Positions 26,150-37,759 of a DNA stretch of 64,000 nt are shown one piece after another. The DNA is taken from NCBI GenBank assembly GCA_003313425.1, contig NHZP01000002.1, forward strand, positions 2,337,081 through 2,401,080, written 5' to 3'. Below the pieces are notes generated by a model, which had not been told where the DNA came from, did not search any database, and worked only from the letters and a program-made list of their open reading frames with translations. Position 1 is the stretch's first letter, and every line of letters starts with the position of its first letter. The position numbers were made by a program, and so were the translations under genes. Source of the DNA: Pseudopyrenochaeta lycopersici. Taxonomy: Eukaryota > Ascomycota > Dothideomycetes > Pleosporales > Pseudopyrenochaetaceae.

Positions 26150-29100
26150 CGAGTTTCTTGCTTCTGCGTGTGGTTTGTACGTGCCTGAGGTCTAACTATA
26201 CCTAGTCTCTAACCTTATACTTAGGAGCTGGGCGACGTATCTTATTCGCCTGTGCTTCTTATTATTATTATGCGTGTGTTATAGCTAAGATAGCCTAGTT
26301 AGCAGCTTGTTTTAGCGTTCGTACGATGCTTTCTGCTCGTTCGCTAGGGGGTGTTGCTCTGTTAAGTAGGTTGCTGCTAGCTAATTTCCTAGGTAGCTCT
26401 AAGAAGGGCGAGTTTAGATAGCCGTGTAGAAGGAAGAAAGGAGCGACGCTTATAGAGGAGTTTGTACAAGTGTTCAGTATTAGCTTAAGGATTAGGCATA
26501 GCGTTGCCTAGTTGTTCTAGTCGTAGTTACAAAAGATTTAACTAACTGCTTTAATATTACTATTCGCGCGTTCTGTAGTGCCGTCTGTTTGTAGGTAGTA
26601 GGCTGTTAACAGGTTTCTCTATACTCCTAAGAGTTTACAGATTTTTCCCTATAGTTTGCTTATAAATTACGTGCCCCTATCTAATATAATAGACCTAGGG
26701 AGCCTGTAGTAGCAGAAGACTTCTCGTACGAATGCCTAGGCTACATTATCTGCTTTAATTATCTTAAGTAGGATTAGTATTACGCCTTTACCTAGGCGGT
26801 CTTTAACTACTATTAGGTTAGTGCAGCTAGACGACGGTAGTAGACTAGTAATAAAGTTAACTATTAAGTCTTGCTACGTACAACTAGGTACTAGTAACGG
26901 GCGTAGGTATCTGTGCTTACTGTCTCTCTACGGGGTGCTTTATCTATATAAGCTGTAATTCTGTACAAATCAGCGGACGTTTTCGCTTATACCTGGCCAG
27001 TACTAGGTACTAGCTAGCGTGCGGTACGTTTCTTCTCTTTCTAGGTGACCTATTTGCACAGCTAGATGTGCTTGCTGGATAATTCCTGTACGAAGGGGTT
27101 TATTTTTAGGCACCCAGATCCTAGATCTCTATTAGAGCTTTCTCTCTAAGTTAATTATACAATCTCCTAGTAATATAGTAAGTTTCTTTATTATGCTAGG
27201 TAGCGACCTAGCACCTAGCTTTATAGCGTTGTAAACTTCCTGATAGGTTAAGTCGTCTCGTACAGCTTAGTCTTAGTGTTCAGCGATTAAGTCCTTAAGA
27301 ATTAGAGCTTTTAGTAGGGACTCAGCTATAATTAAGCCGTTAAGGGTTAACGTAGGGGTTTATACGACCCCTATAACTGTTAGATCTTACTATTAGGCTA
27401 GTACTAACATAATAAACTCTCTACTTACTAGGCAGCTATCGTCTGTTCCTTATAGTAGGTCCTAGTCTCTTCTAGATAGTGCGTCCGCTCAGGTGTTCTC
27501 CTTACCTAGACAGTACTGCAGCTTTATATTATTAAACCGTGATAGGTAGACTAACTATCGTACGTATTATTCTATTATCTTTTGCTTCTTTATAAAGTAC
27601 TCTAGGTTCTTATAGTTAGTAATTACTTTAAATTCTCGTACGCTACGAAGTTCTGCGTCCTATTTATTTAGGCATGTAATAACTACTAGTAACTCTTTAT
27701 CGTAAATTAGGTAGTTACTCTCGTGCGCTAGAAATTTCCTTAAGAGGTAAGCTACCGTACGAAGGGTTCCTTACTTATCTTCTTATAATAGTACCCCGCC
27801 TATAGTAAAGCCTAAAGAGTTATATTCTACTATTATCTATTATTTAGGTAAGAAAACAGTAAGGACTTTGTCTACTAAGAATGTATCCTTAAGAGCTTAG
27901 AAACTCTGCTCTTATTCTGTATCCTATAGGAATTTCTCTTCTTTTCTTATTAGCTGTATAAGAGGCTCTGCTAGTTAGGAGAAGTTTAAGATAAAGCGTC
28001 TATAAAAGTTAGTAAACCCTAAGAATCCTTATACGCCTTTAACTATTATTAGGGCCTCCTATTCTTAAATAGCTTAGACTTTCTTAGGGTCTATAGATAT
28101 ACCCTTCTATACTTCTAGGATAAAGCTAAGGTACTTTATACGCTAAATATTAAACTCGCATTTACTTAGTTCTAGGTATAGTCCTGCTTCTTATAGGCAA
28201 TCTAATACTTTTTATACGTAGGCGTAGTACTAAGAGAGAGATCCTTTAGTAAAGATAAGGATATTATCTAGGTATATAGAGGCGAAGTTATCTAAGAAGT
28301 CTCGTAGGGCCTAGTTAATATACCTCTAGAAGGTACTTAGTACATTTACTAAGCTAAAGAGTATTACTAGCTACTCGTACAATCTAAATTGTGTTCGAAA
28401 CGCAGTTATCTATTCTAATCCTTTACTTATCCTTATCTTATAGAATGCTGCAGTAACGTCTAGCTTAGTGTACTATATAGCTTATCTAATTTAGTTTAAC
28501 GTCTTACGTATAAGAGGTAGTAGGTAACAGTTCTTCTTAGTTAGGGTGTTAAGAGCTCTATAGTCTACACAGAATTATAGTCCTCCTCCTAGCTTACGTA
28601 TAAATAGTATAGGTGAGGCTGCTAGTAAGCTGCTCGCACAGATAAACTTTTTATCTAGGAGGTCTAATAGCGTCTTCCTTAGTACTAAGAGTTTATCTCT
28701 TAATATTACGTAGAGAAGTCTGTATAGTATCTCTAGCTTCTGTCTATCCTTCTCTTCTAACTCTATTACGTAGTCTTATTATAGGCCTCGCTATAGGGGT
28801 AGCTTATTTCCTTCCTTAAGTAGGAACATCTTTAGATAAGGTTATACGTAAGCTAGCAGAGCGTCGCATATTTCCTGCAGTGTTTTCTAAACCTTTAGGC
28901 GTAGTGCTTTCTTAATATCCCTTAGGCTTATAGTAAAGATTTAAGTCTTACTATAGCTTTGTCTATAGTGTCGTATGTAGTGTTAGAAAGCTACAGCTAA
29001 TACTAGGGTATAGCTAAAGTCTAGGGTAGCGTGTTCTATACTGCGTACAGTAACTTTATATACTTTTAAGTACAGAAGTTTCTTCTCTGCGTTAATAACG

Positions 29101-30550
29101 CCTTTAATACTCTCTAACTAAGTCTTCCTAAGGATTATGTCGTATTAGTAAGTAGTTAGGGTAACGTACGCAGCTGCGTACTGCTGTATTCCTCCTACGT
29201 CTAATAAAAATTTAGTAACGTACGACACTATACTCTTTTATTTATTTACCCCTTTAATCTTAATAGGGAGGATCTTAATGCGTAGTAAGTTTAAGTCCCT
29301 TATAAGTTTCTTACTTAATAAATAGTAGGTGCAGCAACTATTATTAATTATAGCAGTAGCTAGTTATACAGAATTAATAATAATATTTATAGACATAGGT
29401 TTTATAGTTACTAGCTATAGTAAAAGTAACCTTATTATTTGTATAGGGGTTTAGACTTATGCGGGCTCTAGCACACGACTTCGTGCTAGAGCTACTCTTT
29501 TCCCTCGTCTAAGGAGGATAGGGATTCTGTTGCTTATTTAGTAGTTGCAGATGCAATCTTTATAGGTTTTACAGGTTTATTAACCTATCTCGTACGATAG
29601 CCTTCTTAGCTATTTAATAACTTTGTCGTACACTAGGCTACTTAGTAGTTATGCAGACCGCACCTTAAACAGGCGCTGTTCTCTTTTCTTTCTTAGACCT
29701 GTTTACGTATTCCCTAGAATTCTTTTCTAGGTTTCGCACAGAGCTAGTAAGCTCCTATAGAAGTTATCTAGTCTATCTTATTATTATCTCTTTAGGTTAT
29801 TAGTTAGCTCTACGTGTTATACGCTTTACCTATATAGCTCTTACTTATAGTAATTCTCTCTACAGCTTTTAAATTTTCCTAGGTTACCCTAGTCCGTCGT
29901 ATAAACTCTTCGTACGTTTCTCTAAACAGTAGTTAATAACCTACTTAGGTCCTTAGCAGCTTACTATTTAAGCTGCTCTTAAGATAGTTAATCTTCTAAA
30001 CGTAGCTTGCGTTATCTAACCTAGCTTTAAGGAGCTTAAGGTTAAGGGCGTTAAACGCTTAGCCTGTCGTACAAGTAATAACGTAATTTACTCTACTATT
30101 ATTATCTAGGTAGGCTGCACAGTCTCTGTATAGCTTTACTTAGACCTTTATTTTCTATTAAAGATATTGCTTATGCGAGCTTTTCTTAAAGACTTCTATA
30201 TTTAGCAGTCTTAGTTTCCTAATCTCTTATACAGGAGAGTCTTACTATTCTGTTAAAAAGGGGGTAGAGACTGTGCGTACTATCTGTGCACTGCTTAATT
30301 CGGCGACTAAGTTCTTTAGCTCCTGAACTTAGTTCTGCAATAACTCGTACGGCTAGCTCTGCTGTTGACTAGCTAACTTATTAAGGCTGTCTCGTAAGGA
30401 GTTAACTGTTGCTAATAGATCTTCTGCTAAGGGTTGGTTATTGCGTAGTTATTGGGGGTCGTGCTAATGCAACTGGTGTTGCTGAGGTGCGTGCTGGTGC
30501 AGCTAGTGTTGCTGCTGTCCTAAGGCTCCTGTCATCTGCATCTGGTGCTC
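26150..30550 (-). pseudogene. RIP-inactivated Gypsy gag-pol
   Basis: On the minus strand: Gag-like helical sequence near 30100-29850 (FNALNLKLLKARLDNASYV, FRETYEEFIRRTRV). A zinc knuckle near 29690-29630 has the third ligand His now Tyr and reads CLRCGLHNY. RT near 28600-28240 has GGGLQFCVDYRALNTLTKKN and YLDNILIFTKGSL, where the active-site YLDD is now YLDN by a single G-to-A. RNase H and the integrase core follow, ending near 26610-26200 with QTDGTTERANSNIKAVS and SVAPFFLLHGYLNSPF. Many stops of the RIP type interrupt it, so the copy is dead. Confidence 0.85.
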
Positions 30551-30634
30551 TTATTATTATAGCTCGTACGCTTGTTAGTTTAAGGGCCCTTAGTGTCTGT
30601 CCATTATTTTTTAAGTTATTAATCTTTCTCCTTA

Positions 30635-30884
30635 TGTTATAGGCGAAGAGGCCTGACTAACGAGTGTGCATTTGTCCTATACTACAGAAGGAGAAAGATA
30701 GAGAAGAGGTTACAGGTATCCTTAGAGGATATATATATATGTTCGTACAAGCGAAGAGGAACGTGCTCCTCTAGCTGCTAACTTGTACGAGCTAATAAGA
30801 AAAGGGGGCAGAGGAGATTAAGGAGTTCTTTCCCCGTGCGATAGTAGCGAAGCCTCTCCTGCTTAAAGGGCGCAGCCCATTACA
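30635..30884 (-). repeat. 5' LTR of the nested Gypsy element
   Basis: 250 bp, ending CAGCCCATTACA on the + strand and followed by the target duplication GACTG. It differs from the left LTR mainly by a few C/T and G/A changes. Confidence 0.88.
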
Positions 30885-31169
30885 GACTGGCTGACGAGTC
30901 TGGTGTACCCGAGGCATACTCGGCCAGTTTAGCCTACAATGGGCCAGATTGGGGCTATCAAAGGCGGGGTTGACCTCCTTTGGCCCGATTGGTCCCAGGT
31001 GCGGGGTAAGGGGAACATAAAAGCCCCTCAGGATCCTGCCTGTACGGCAGCGATCCTTCTAGTGACCAATGCAACCCTATTATCCCTTATTGAACTCCTT
31101 TGTGCCCATCTGACCCCAACAACCCTGAGGACCAGGCTATAACCATATAGAACTAGTCCTGACAGTAAC

Positions 31170-33508
31170 TCTAAATAATATTTTATTTAATTTTAACTTA
31201 TTTTTATATACCTAGAAGGTTACGCTGCGTATATATAATACTAAATATATAAAAATATGCGAAAATTTAATAAAAGAAATGCAGCCCCTCCTCTACTTTA
31301 AGATAAAAGCCTGTCCCTTAGGCTTAAGTAAGCTTATCTTTTAAGTTAGAATTAATTTCTAAATTAGGTATTTAAATATATTATTATCTTTTAAAGTCTA
31401 TTAATAATCTTAGTATAATAATAAGATAGCTGCGCGTAGTTAGCTATATTATATCTTTAGATAAATCTAAGTTTATAGGAAGGTTATTCTCTATCTCTTA
31501 TAACTAAATCGCGTCTTAGTTAGGATGCTTAATAACTATAAACTTATTATCTTAAGAGTTATTAAATTAAATAGGTAGTAGTAAAACGTTAGCCTTAATA
31601 TCCTATAATAATAGATCCTATAGCTTTACGCGACCTTAATACTCTTAAATAACTTTACTTTTATCTTAAAGTACTTATAGTTTAAGTCTCTATCTTAAAG
31701 TAGTATTTCTAAATTATATACTATTAAAGACTATAAGTTAATAGTTACTTTTATCTTAGTTAGTATAAAAGACTTTATATAGTTTTAGCTATTTACTTAT
31801 AAGCGTCTTATCTCTTAATATATTAATATCTCTAGCTAAGTCTTATATTAGTATAAAGTTATTATCTTTAATTTCTTCTTAATAAATCTTCTTATAATTA
31901 TCTTAATATTCCTTCTTTTTATATTATAAGCGCTTAGTTCTTAATACTACGTCTTTAAGAAATTAATCTCTTAAATCTAGCTATATAGCTTATACTACTA
32001 ATAACTAGCCTCTTAAGATTACTTATCTAAATAGTAATATTTACTATATTAGAAGAGCGAGCTTAATTAGAAGTACTAGATTCTAACTAGTAACTAACTA
32101 ATAAGAGGAATATCTAGTCTAACTCTAAGTAGAAATTCTATCTACTTATAATACTATTAGAAGATTATTAACTTAAGGTCTAGAAAGCTTTATAAGTATA
32201 ATATATATTAGCTTATAACTACTCTTAATTTTTCTTATAGCCTAAAGGTTATATACTAATACTTAGATCCTCTTAATATAATAAATCTTAGTAAAGGCTT
32301 TAACTACCTTTCTAAAATTAGGCCTACTATCTATAGTAAGTATCCTTATTATACTCTAGTAATATAAGATTTCCTAATATAAAAATTTAGTAATAGTAGA
32401 TAACTTATTATTAGCTATTACTTATACTTCTAGCTATCTACTAAGGTATTCTTATATAATTATAATAAATTTCTTTCTTTAATAATAGAGTATGTAAATA
32501 ACGTCTACTATAACTTATTCCTATAACGCGTAATAGTAGGTATTTATTAGTATCTCTTACTTATAACTTAAAAATCTTTACTAGTACTATTTATATAATA
32601 TAATTACGCATTACACTTTCTTATATATCCTTTCTTACTAGTATTATTAAGTAAGTATTAAATAGACGCTGTTTACTCCTTTATAACTAATCTATTAATA
32701 TATTTCTTATATAGCTATAGTCTTAAGATTAGGATTATCTATAACTTAATAAATAGCTATATTCTTTATAGACTTTTATAAGAGTTAGCTGTCTTATATA
32801 AAGAAATTTATTACTTTCTTTTTTTATACTTAAAGTTATACTCTTATAAAGCTTTTAGGCTTCTTAAATCTTATTAAGAACTAAGTAATTACTTTAGACT
32901 TATTTAAGTATTACTTATCTAGTACTTTACTTATTTTAGTAGGTAAGGTAAACTTAAGGTTAGTAATTATATTTTTAATAAAATCTTTAAAGTTATCTTT
33001 AGTTTTATCTAGCTATTCTTATCCTTCTAGCTTTAAATAACGAAATAATATATTAGTAATAATATTCTTCTTTCTAGAAATATACTTAATATTAAAGTCC
33101 TAAGTAAGGATAGCTGCGAGCTACTTATTTTAGACTAACCTAAGGATATTAAGTAATAATCTATTAAGTTAATAAATAAGCGTCTAAGAGTTTATTTTAA
33201 TAGTAAAATATTATCTATATAGCTAGGTTCTAAATTTCTTTAGCACCTATAATACTACTTTATACTTAAGCTTTATTAAGTACTAAAGACTTTTAGCTTT
33301 TAACTATATTATACTTTTAAATTAATATAGGTGTCTTTTTTTATCTACTCTAATCTATTTAAGAGACACGCCTACGTCTATCTTTACTTACGTCTACTAC
33401 TATAAAAAGTATACCTCTATTCTTATAATTAGAACTTACTAATACTAGAGCTAAAGTAATATATTACTTTAAGGTACTTATAGCCTCTTATTAAGCCTCT
33501 TACTATAT
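31170..33508 (-). repeat. RIP-degraded Gypsy-like RNase H/integrase remnant
   Basis: AT-rich and CpA-poor. On the minus strand about 33250-32900 reads like a Gypsy RNase H: FTIKTDSQTLIYQLN, then LAAILTQDFNIKYISRKKNI and NILFRYLKLEG after undoing RIP-type stops. It is followed by integrase-like text near 32700-32550 (INSVYLILT-type and RIYKKV.RNYIVQ.VL). This differs from the element at 24330 and from the chromovirus, so it is another family. No LTRs were found for it. Confidence 0.5.
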
Positions 33509-33513
33509 CTATT

Positions 33514-33916
33514 TGTTGCAAACAACGCGCTGTGACCTGGGGTACGGTAGGCTCACGTGCGCGCTGACGTAGGAGCTTACCCTGGAGAGACACGTACTTC
33601 TGTGTGCATTCAAGGGCGCGCTCACGTGCGCGCTCACGTGCACGCTCACGTGCAAGCTGATGGGCAAGCTCACGCAGGAGACACCTGAAGGTAGACTCAC
33701 GTGCGCGATCACGTGCGCGAGCACGTGCGCGAGCACGTACGCGCCCACGCACGCGTACACGCTGCTCACGCTCCTACCGTATAATGGCCCCTGTAATAGG
33801 CCGTGCTCAGCTCTCCTTTATATAGCTGGCTCTCCTAAAGCCTCCTAGACAAAATAGTGGTCCATCTCATAGATCACCTGGGTAACTGTTGCCAAGCTCT
33901 CCCTTTTTCCTCCACA
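33514..33916 (+). repeat. Solo LTR of the Copia family, long variant
   Basis: 403 bp, TGTTGCAAACAACG to TTCCTCCACA, with perfect target duplication CTATT (33509-33513 and 33917-33921). It is the same LTR as at 11248 but about 38 bp longer, because the CACGTG-containing array has extra units around 33698-33750. It lies unmutated in RIP-degraded DNA and so is a young insertion. Confidence 0.9.
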
Positions 33917-33921
33917 CTATT

Positions 33922-34366
33922 TAATACTAGTTCTTATTAACTAGAATAGGGGCTTCGCGTAAATAGTAAAGCTAGGTACTTATATCTTATAGTAGATATA
34001 GATACTTATAAACGCCTTTACTTCTTTTATATTTCTATATTTTAGCTAATCTAGAATCTTAGCTACTTTCTATAAATCTAGATATCTCTCTTACGCAGTA
34101 ACTTTATATCTAACTACCCCTAATCTAGAGACTCTCTAATAATACTTCTTACCTAAAATTATAGCTTTAGCTCTTTCTATATTAGCTAGAGCTCTATCTA
34201 GCTATTAAATATATTCTAATATATATCTTTTTACTCTAAGAAATACTTCTTCTCCTCTATAGTTAGTTTTAAGACTACTAGTAGTAATATTGTCTATAAA
34301 AGGAATAGTATATAGCTAATAATCTTTTATAATCTTTATAACTACTTACTAAAAGACTATAACTAA
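33922..34366. repeat. AT-rich RIP-degraded DNA between two Copia LTRs
   Basis: No coding sense and no motif. It is of the same character as 31170-33508 and probably part of the same old element. Confidence 0.5.
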
Positions 34367-34371
34367 GTTAG

Positions 34372-35191
34372 TGTTGCAAACAACGCGCTGTGACCTGGGG
34401 TACGGTAGGCTCACGTGCGCGCTGACGTAGGAGCTTACCCTGGAGAGACACGTCTTTTGTGTGCATTCAAGGGCGCGCTCACGTACGCGCTCACGTGCGC
34501 GCTCACGTGCAAGCTGGTGGGCAAGCTCACGCAGGAGACACCTGAAGGTAGACTCACGTGCGCGATCACGTGCGCGATCACGGGCGCGCTCGCGCACGCA
34601 TACACGCTGCTCACGCTCCTACCGTATAATGGCCCCTGTAATAGGCCGTGCTCAGCTCTCCTTTATATAGCTGGCTCTCAAAGCCTCCTAGACAAAATAG
34701 TAGTCCATCTCATAGATTACCTGGGTAACTGTTGCCAAGCTCTCCCTTTTTCCTCTACAGTTATGAGCCCGGTGACGCTGTGCTTACTCTCAGCAAAAAT
34801 TTGCAGGATTTTTATGAGGGTGGGTGACCGCTAGCGAGGGTGCCAAGACTGCACATGCTCCCTGCACGGTGAAACAGTTCCTGTGGAGCTACCTTGCTAG
34901 GTACTAAGCGCAACGCTGTTACTGCTAGCCGCCAAATGAGAGTAAGGTAGAAAGTGCTAGGCGAGTGCCTCTAGCCACCTTACTCAGGTATTAAGCGCTA
35001 CGCATGTGAAGCTACTAGCCGCCTCAGTAAGGTTATAACTAGCTTCATAAGAATAGCTAGGAGAGTGAAAGCAGGATTTTCTTTGAAAGATACGTTTATG
35101 TCTTAACTATCCTGTAAGACATAGGGGGTGTGTTGCAGTATATAACGCCTTCAATCTCAGCGAGCAAGAGATTAGTCTTTTGCTTGCGACA
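34372..35191 (+). mobile_element. 820-bp non-autonomous or chimeric Copia-related mini-element
   Basis: A 388-bp Copia LTR (34372-34759) is followed directly by the primer-binding site GTTATGAGCCC (34760-34770), about 350 bp of non-coding internal DNA, a purine tract ATAGGGGGTG (35121-35130), and a short 3' unit 35131-35191 that starts TGTTGCAG and ends GCGACA. The flanks carry a perfect 5-bp duplication GTTAG (34367-34371 and 35192-35196), so the whole 820 bp looks like one insertion. The 61-bp 3' unit does not match the 5' LTR beyond its first bases, so it is either a badly deleted LTR or one from another family joined by template switching. There is no coding capacity. Confidence 0.6.
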
Positions 35192-35196
35192 GTTAG

Positions 35197-35287
35197 TTAT
35201 ACCTTAAACTATTATATAGTATTAAAGTAAACTAACTAGCGTATAAAAGGTAGTTATATCTCTACTATTTAGATAAAGTATAATCTA
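35197..35287. other. Short AT-rich spacer between two elements
   Basis: RIP-like composition and no feature. Confidence 0.5.
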
Positions 35288-35292
35288 GTTAT

Positions 35293-35725
35293 TGTTACGA
35301 TCGACGAATGTACCGAGGGACAGCCGTCTTAAGAAGCCCTGCGGACTAGTACGTGCGCCAAAGCATAAGGCTGCACCTAAAGAAGCACGTGACTCGTCAC
35401 AAGTCTTATAGTCTCAGGAATCTTACACACTAACATACAGTCTCTATATAAGATTTGTTAAGAATAGAATAGTCTTATAAGACTTCTTATATATATAGAT
35501 TACTATAATAAACCCTTATAGCTTATTATATTTAACTTAATATTATACTCTATAGTATAGTAATAGTAATACTAATTATTCTTAACTCTTAGTACTCTTT
35601 ATAAAAGCACCCTCTTACTATCTTAGTATTAAACCCCCTTCTATCTAGTCTCTTACTCTATCCTAGAGAACTAACCTTATAATCTTATTAGTTATCCTTA
35701 CTAATAGTTTTTAAGATTCTTTACA
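35293..35725 (+). repeat. 5' LTR of the chromovirus
   Basis: 433 bp, homologous over its length to 43797-44230, with shared stretches such as CACCCTCTTAC and TTAAACCCCCTTCTATCTAG. Other copies of the same LTR family, inverted, occur at 45021-45227 and in the 47655-48200 region. Confidence 0.85.
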
Positions 35726-35893
35726 CTTTAAACACCTTTAAGATAAGTAATACTAAGATAGAAAACACGAACTACTATACTACTAGGCTAGGTAACGCTG
35801 TCGCTAAACTAAACCTCTTCTATAGGGATCGCTTTAAGCTTAAAGAATAGTTACTCTAGTTTAACCTCTTCTTTAAGTTTAATACAACTACTA

Positions 35894-37753
35894 ACGTGTT
35901 CTACTACTCGCCGACCAACACCACTCGCCGGCTAACACTACTCGCCGGCCCACCTTATCAAAACAGGCGGATCTTAACACACGATAACGCGACAACCACG
36001 CAGCAAATTTACTAGTAAATATAGTAATAGCATTCTCTATCTCTATCTACACGAGGTGCGATTATAACCCTAAACCCAACATTTACTGCAGGTTAGTAGT
36101 GCTCGTTGCTAAGGCTAAGAAGCCTTACCCTCTACCCTTAAGTTTAAGGCTATTTTAGTAGCTACAGCTAACGCACGACCTGCCTTAACCTGTAAAGCCC
36201 CTCTAGCTGTAATATATTATCGCTGTTTATCCTTCCTACGTTATAAACGCGTGTTTAAGGCATAAAGTTTACTATTTTCCTCTACTAAGATTATAGCTAA
36301 GTTTATAGCTAGCTAACAGCCTTTAATAAGCTAAGTAAGAACCCTGCTTAAAGAGCTCTATAATTAACGTTAAAGGAGCTTATATATAAGGCGGGCCTAT
36401 TAATTAAGTTAATTAGTAGTATAAGGCGTTTCTATTATCTAAACAGCCTTAGCTGTAGCTACTATCTATAGAGGAGATAGTATATAGATAACTATTAGCG
36501 TTAATAGGACGCGTTTAGGATAAAATAGGACTAAGCCTGTCGCCTAAAAGCCTCTAAGAATATTTAAAGTTAAGAAAATAGTTATATATATCTAAAGATA
36601 TATATAGAGAAACTTGTCCTTATTAATAAACTGTACCTATTAGCGTATAAGCCTATCTATTACTTATCTGTACGCTTTCTTAAGAGGTAAGAAATAACTA
36701 ATATTAAGAGGCTATAGCTTATAAGATATATAAGGAGGTTTATAGAGAGTAATAATATTCTTCTCTATATAGTAAGTATTAAACGTAAGTATTACGTAGC
36801 TACTATAGCTATCTAGTATAAGAAGGTAATAGCCTCTAATTATACGTGCGGCTATAAGAATATTAAAATATTTTAACTAAGTAAGGCTAAGGTTATTAGT
36901 TATCTATCTATTATTACTTATACTAATACTCTAGTTACTAGGCAGCTTAAGCTTAAGACTATACTATAACGCCTAGTAGACCTTACCCTTAAGGATAATA
37001 AAAGGAGGTAGTACGTAGCCTACAGCGCTTATATACTTAATTATTATTATCTAGTTATAGTTACTAGGCTGTATAATAGTTACTTATCTAATAGTATTAG
37101 AGCTAGTAACAACCTTTAACGTTAAGGCGATACCTATTATAAACCTAGTCTTATTAAAGTTATAAGTATCCTTAGTAGCTATCCTATATATGTTAATTAT
37201 ATCTCTTATAAAGCTATACTAGGCGTTTATCTTTATAGGATCCTTATATTTTACGCGCTATAAGTAAAATTTGTAGTTCTACTTTATTTAAAGCTGTAAC
37301 TAAGCCTTAATAAAATAATAGACCTAGTTCTTACTAAGAGGAGGTAGAGCAGGCTACTAGCCTTATGCAGCGAGAAGGGCGTCTCCTATCTAACGTACGT
37401 TAATAATATAAGGCGGAAAGCCTTATTAATTAAGCTCTAGTATCTATTAAACGAGGCTCTGTTCTTTAGTAGACGATAGCTTACGTTTTCGTGCGTTAAT
37501 TATTAAAGGAGGCTAGCAGCCTTAGAGGCGCCGCTGAAGGAGCGATTAGGGAACGTTAAATAGCTCCGCAGCCCTGCGCACACTATTTATCTGTCTTAAA
37601 TTAATTGCCTAAGACGCAAGAAGGACTCGACCCTCCTTTTGAGCTACTGCAGGCTGTCGTTGGGTGGTTATAATTGTTGTTGTGGAGGCAAGCGCGTTAG
37701 TGTTGATGAGGTAGGCCGGCGAGTGGTGTTAGCCGGCGAGTAGTAGAACACGT
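35894..37753 (-). mobile_element. Fot1/Pogo-type DNA transposon, copy 1
   Basis: The 1860-bp element has terminal inverted repeats starting ACGTGTTCTACTACTCGCCG and TA at both ends (35892-35893 and 37754-37755), the target of Tc1/mariner-like elements. The termini contain tandem units of about 17 bp around CACTCGCCGGC. The minus strand encodes a DDE transposase, now RIP-mutated. It shows DTYNFNKTRFIIGIAL near 37180-37130 (family consensus is DETGF at the first Asp), LPPFIILKGK, LLILDSYSSYVI near 36840-36780 (second Asp), and PPYISYKLQPLNISYFLPLK. The C-terminus has RRKDKQRRYITARGALQ and a CSKCW...GYNRTSC knuckle near 36105-36052. It lies in the chromovirus leader and is inactive. Confidence 0.88.
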
Positions 37754-37759
37754 TATAGA

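Larger units (their letters stand above)
24330..30884 (-). mobile_element. Ty3/Gypsy LTR retrotransposon, nested
   Basis: The element is 6555 bp with 250-bp LTRs (24330-24579 and 30635-30884) and perfect target duplication GACTG (24325-24329 and 30885-30889). The coding strand is minus: Gag is at the right, integrase at the left, and a purine tract (AAGGAGGAGGAGGGTA on the minus strand, about 24580-24597) adjoins the left LTR, which is thus the 3' LTR. The domain order Gag, RT, RNase H, integrase is that of Ty3/Gypsy. Another copy of the LTR is solo at 3540-3788. About 1.3 kb between integrase and the 3' LTR holds an antisense coding remnant. Confidence 0.9.
24299..31164. repeat. Solo LTR split by the nested Gypsy element
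   Basis: The two parts are 24299-24329 (starting TGTTAGGAGCC) and 30890-31164 (ending AGTCCTGACA). Together they form a TG...CA unit of about 306 bp flanked by the 5-bp duplication GTAAC (24294-24298 and 31165-31169). The 6555-bp Gypsy element sits inside it with its own duplication GACTG. The right part has normal composition and looks unmutated. Confidence 0.8.

Noticed and set aside
30409..30642. 77-codon + strand frame at the right end of the Gypsy element
   Set aside because: It is hydrophobic by composition only and lies opposite the Gag region; no start context or homologue-like pattern.
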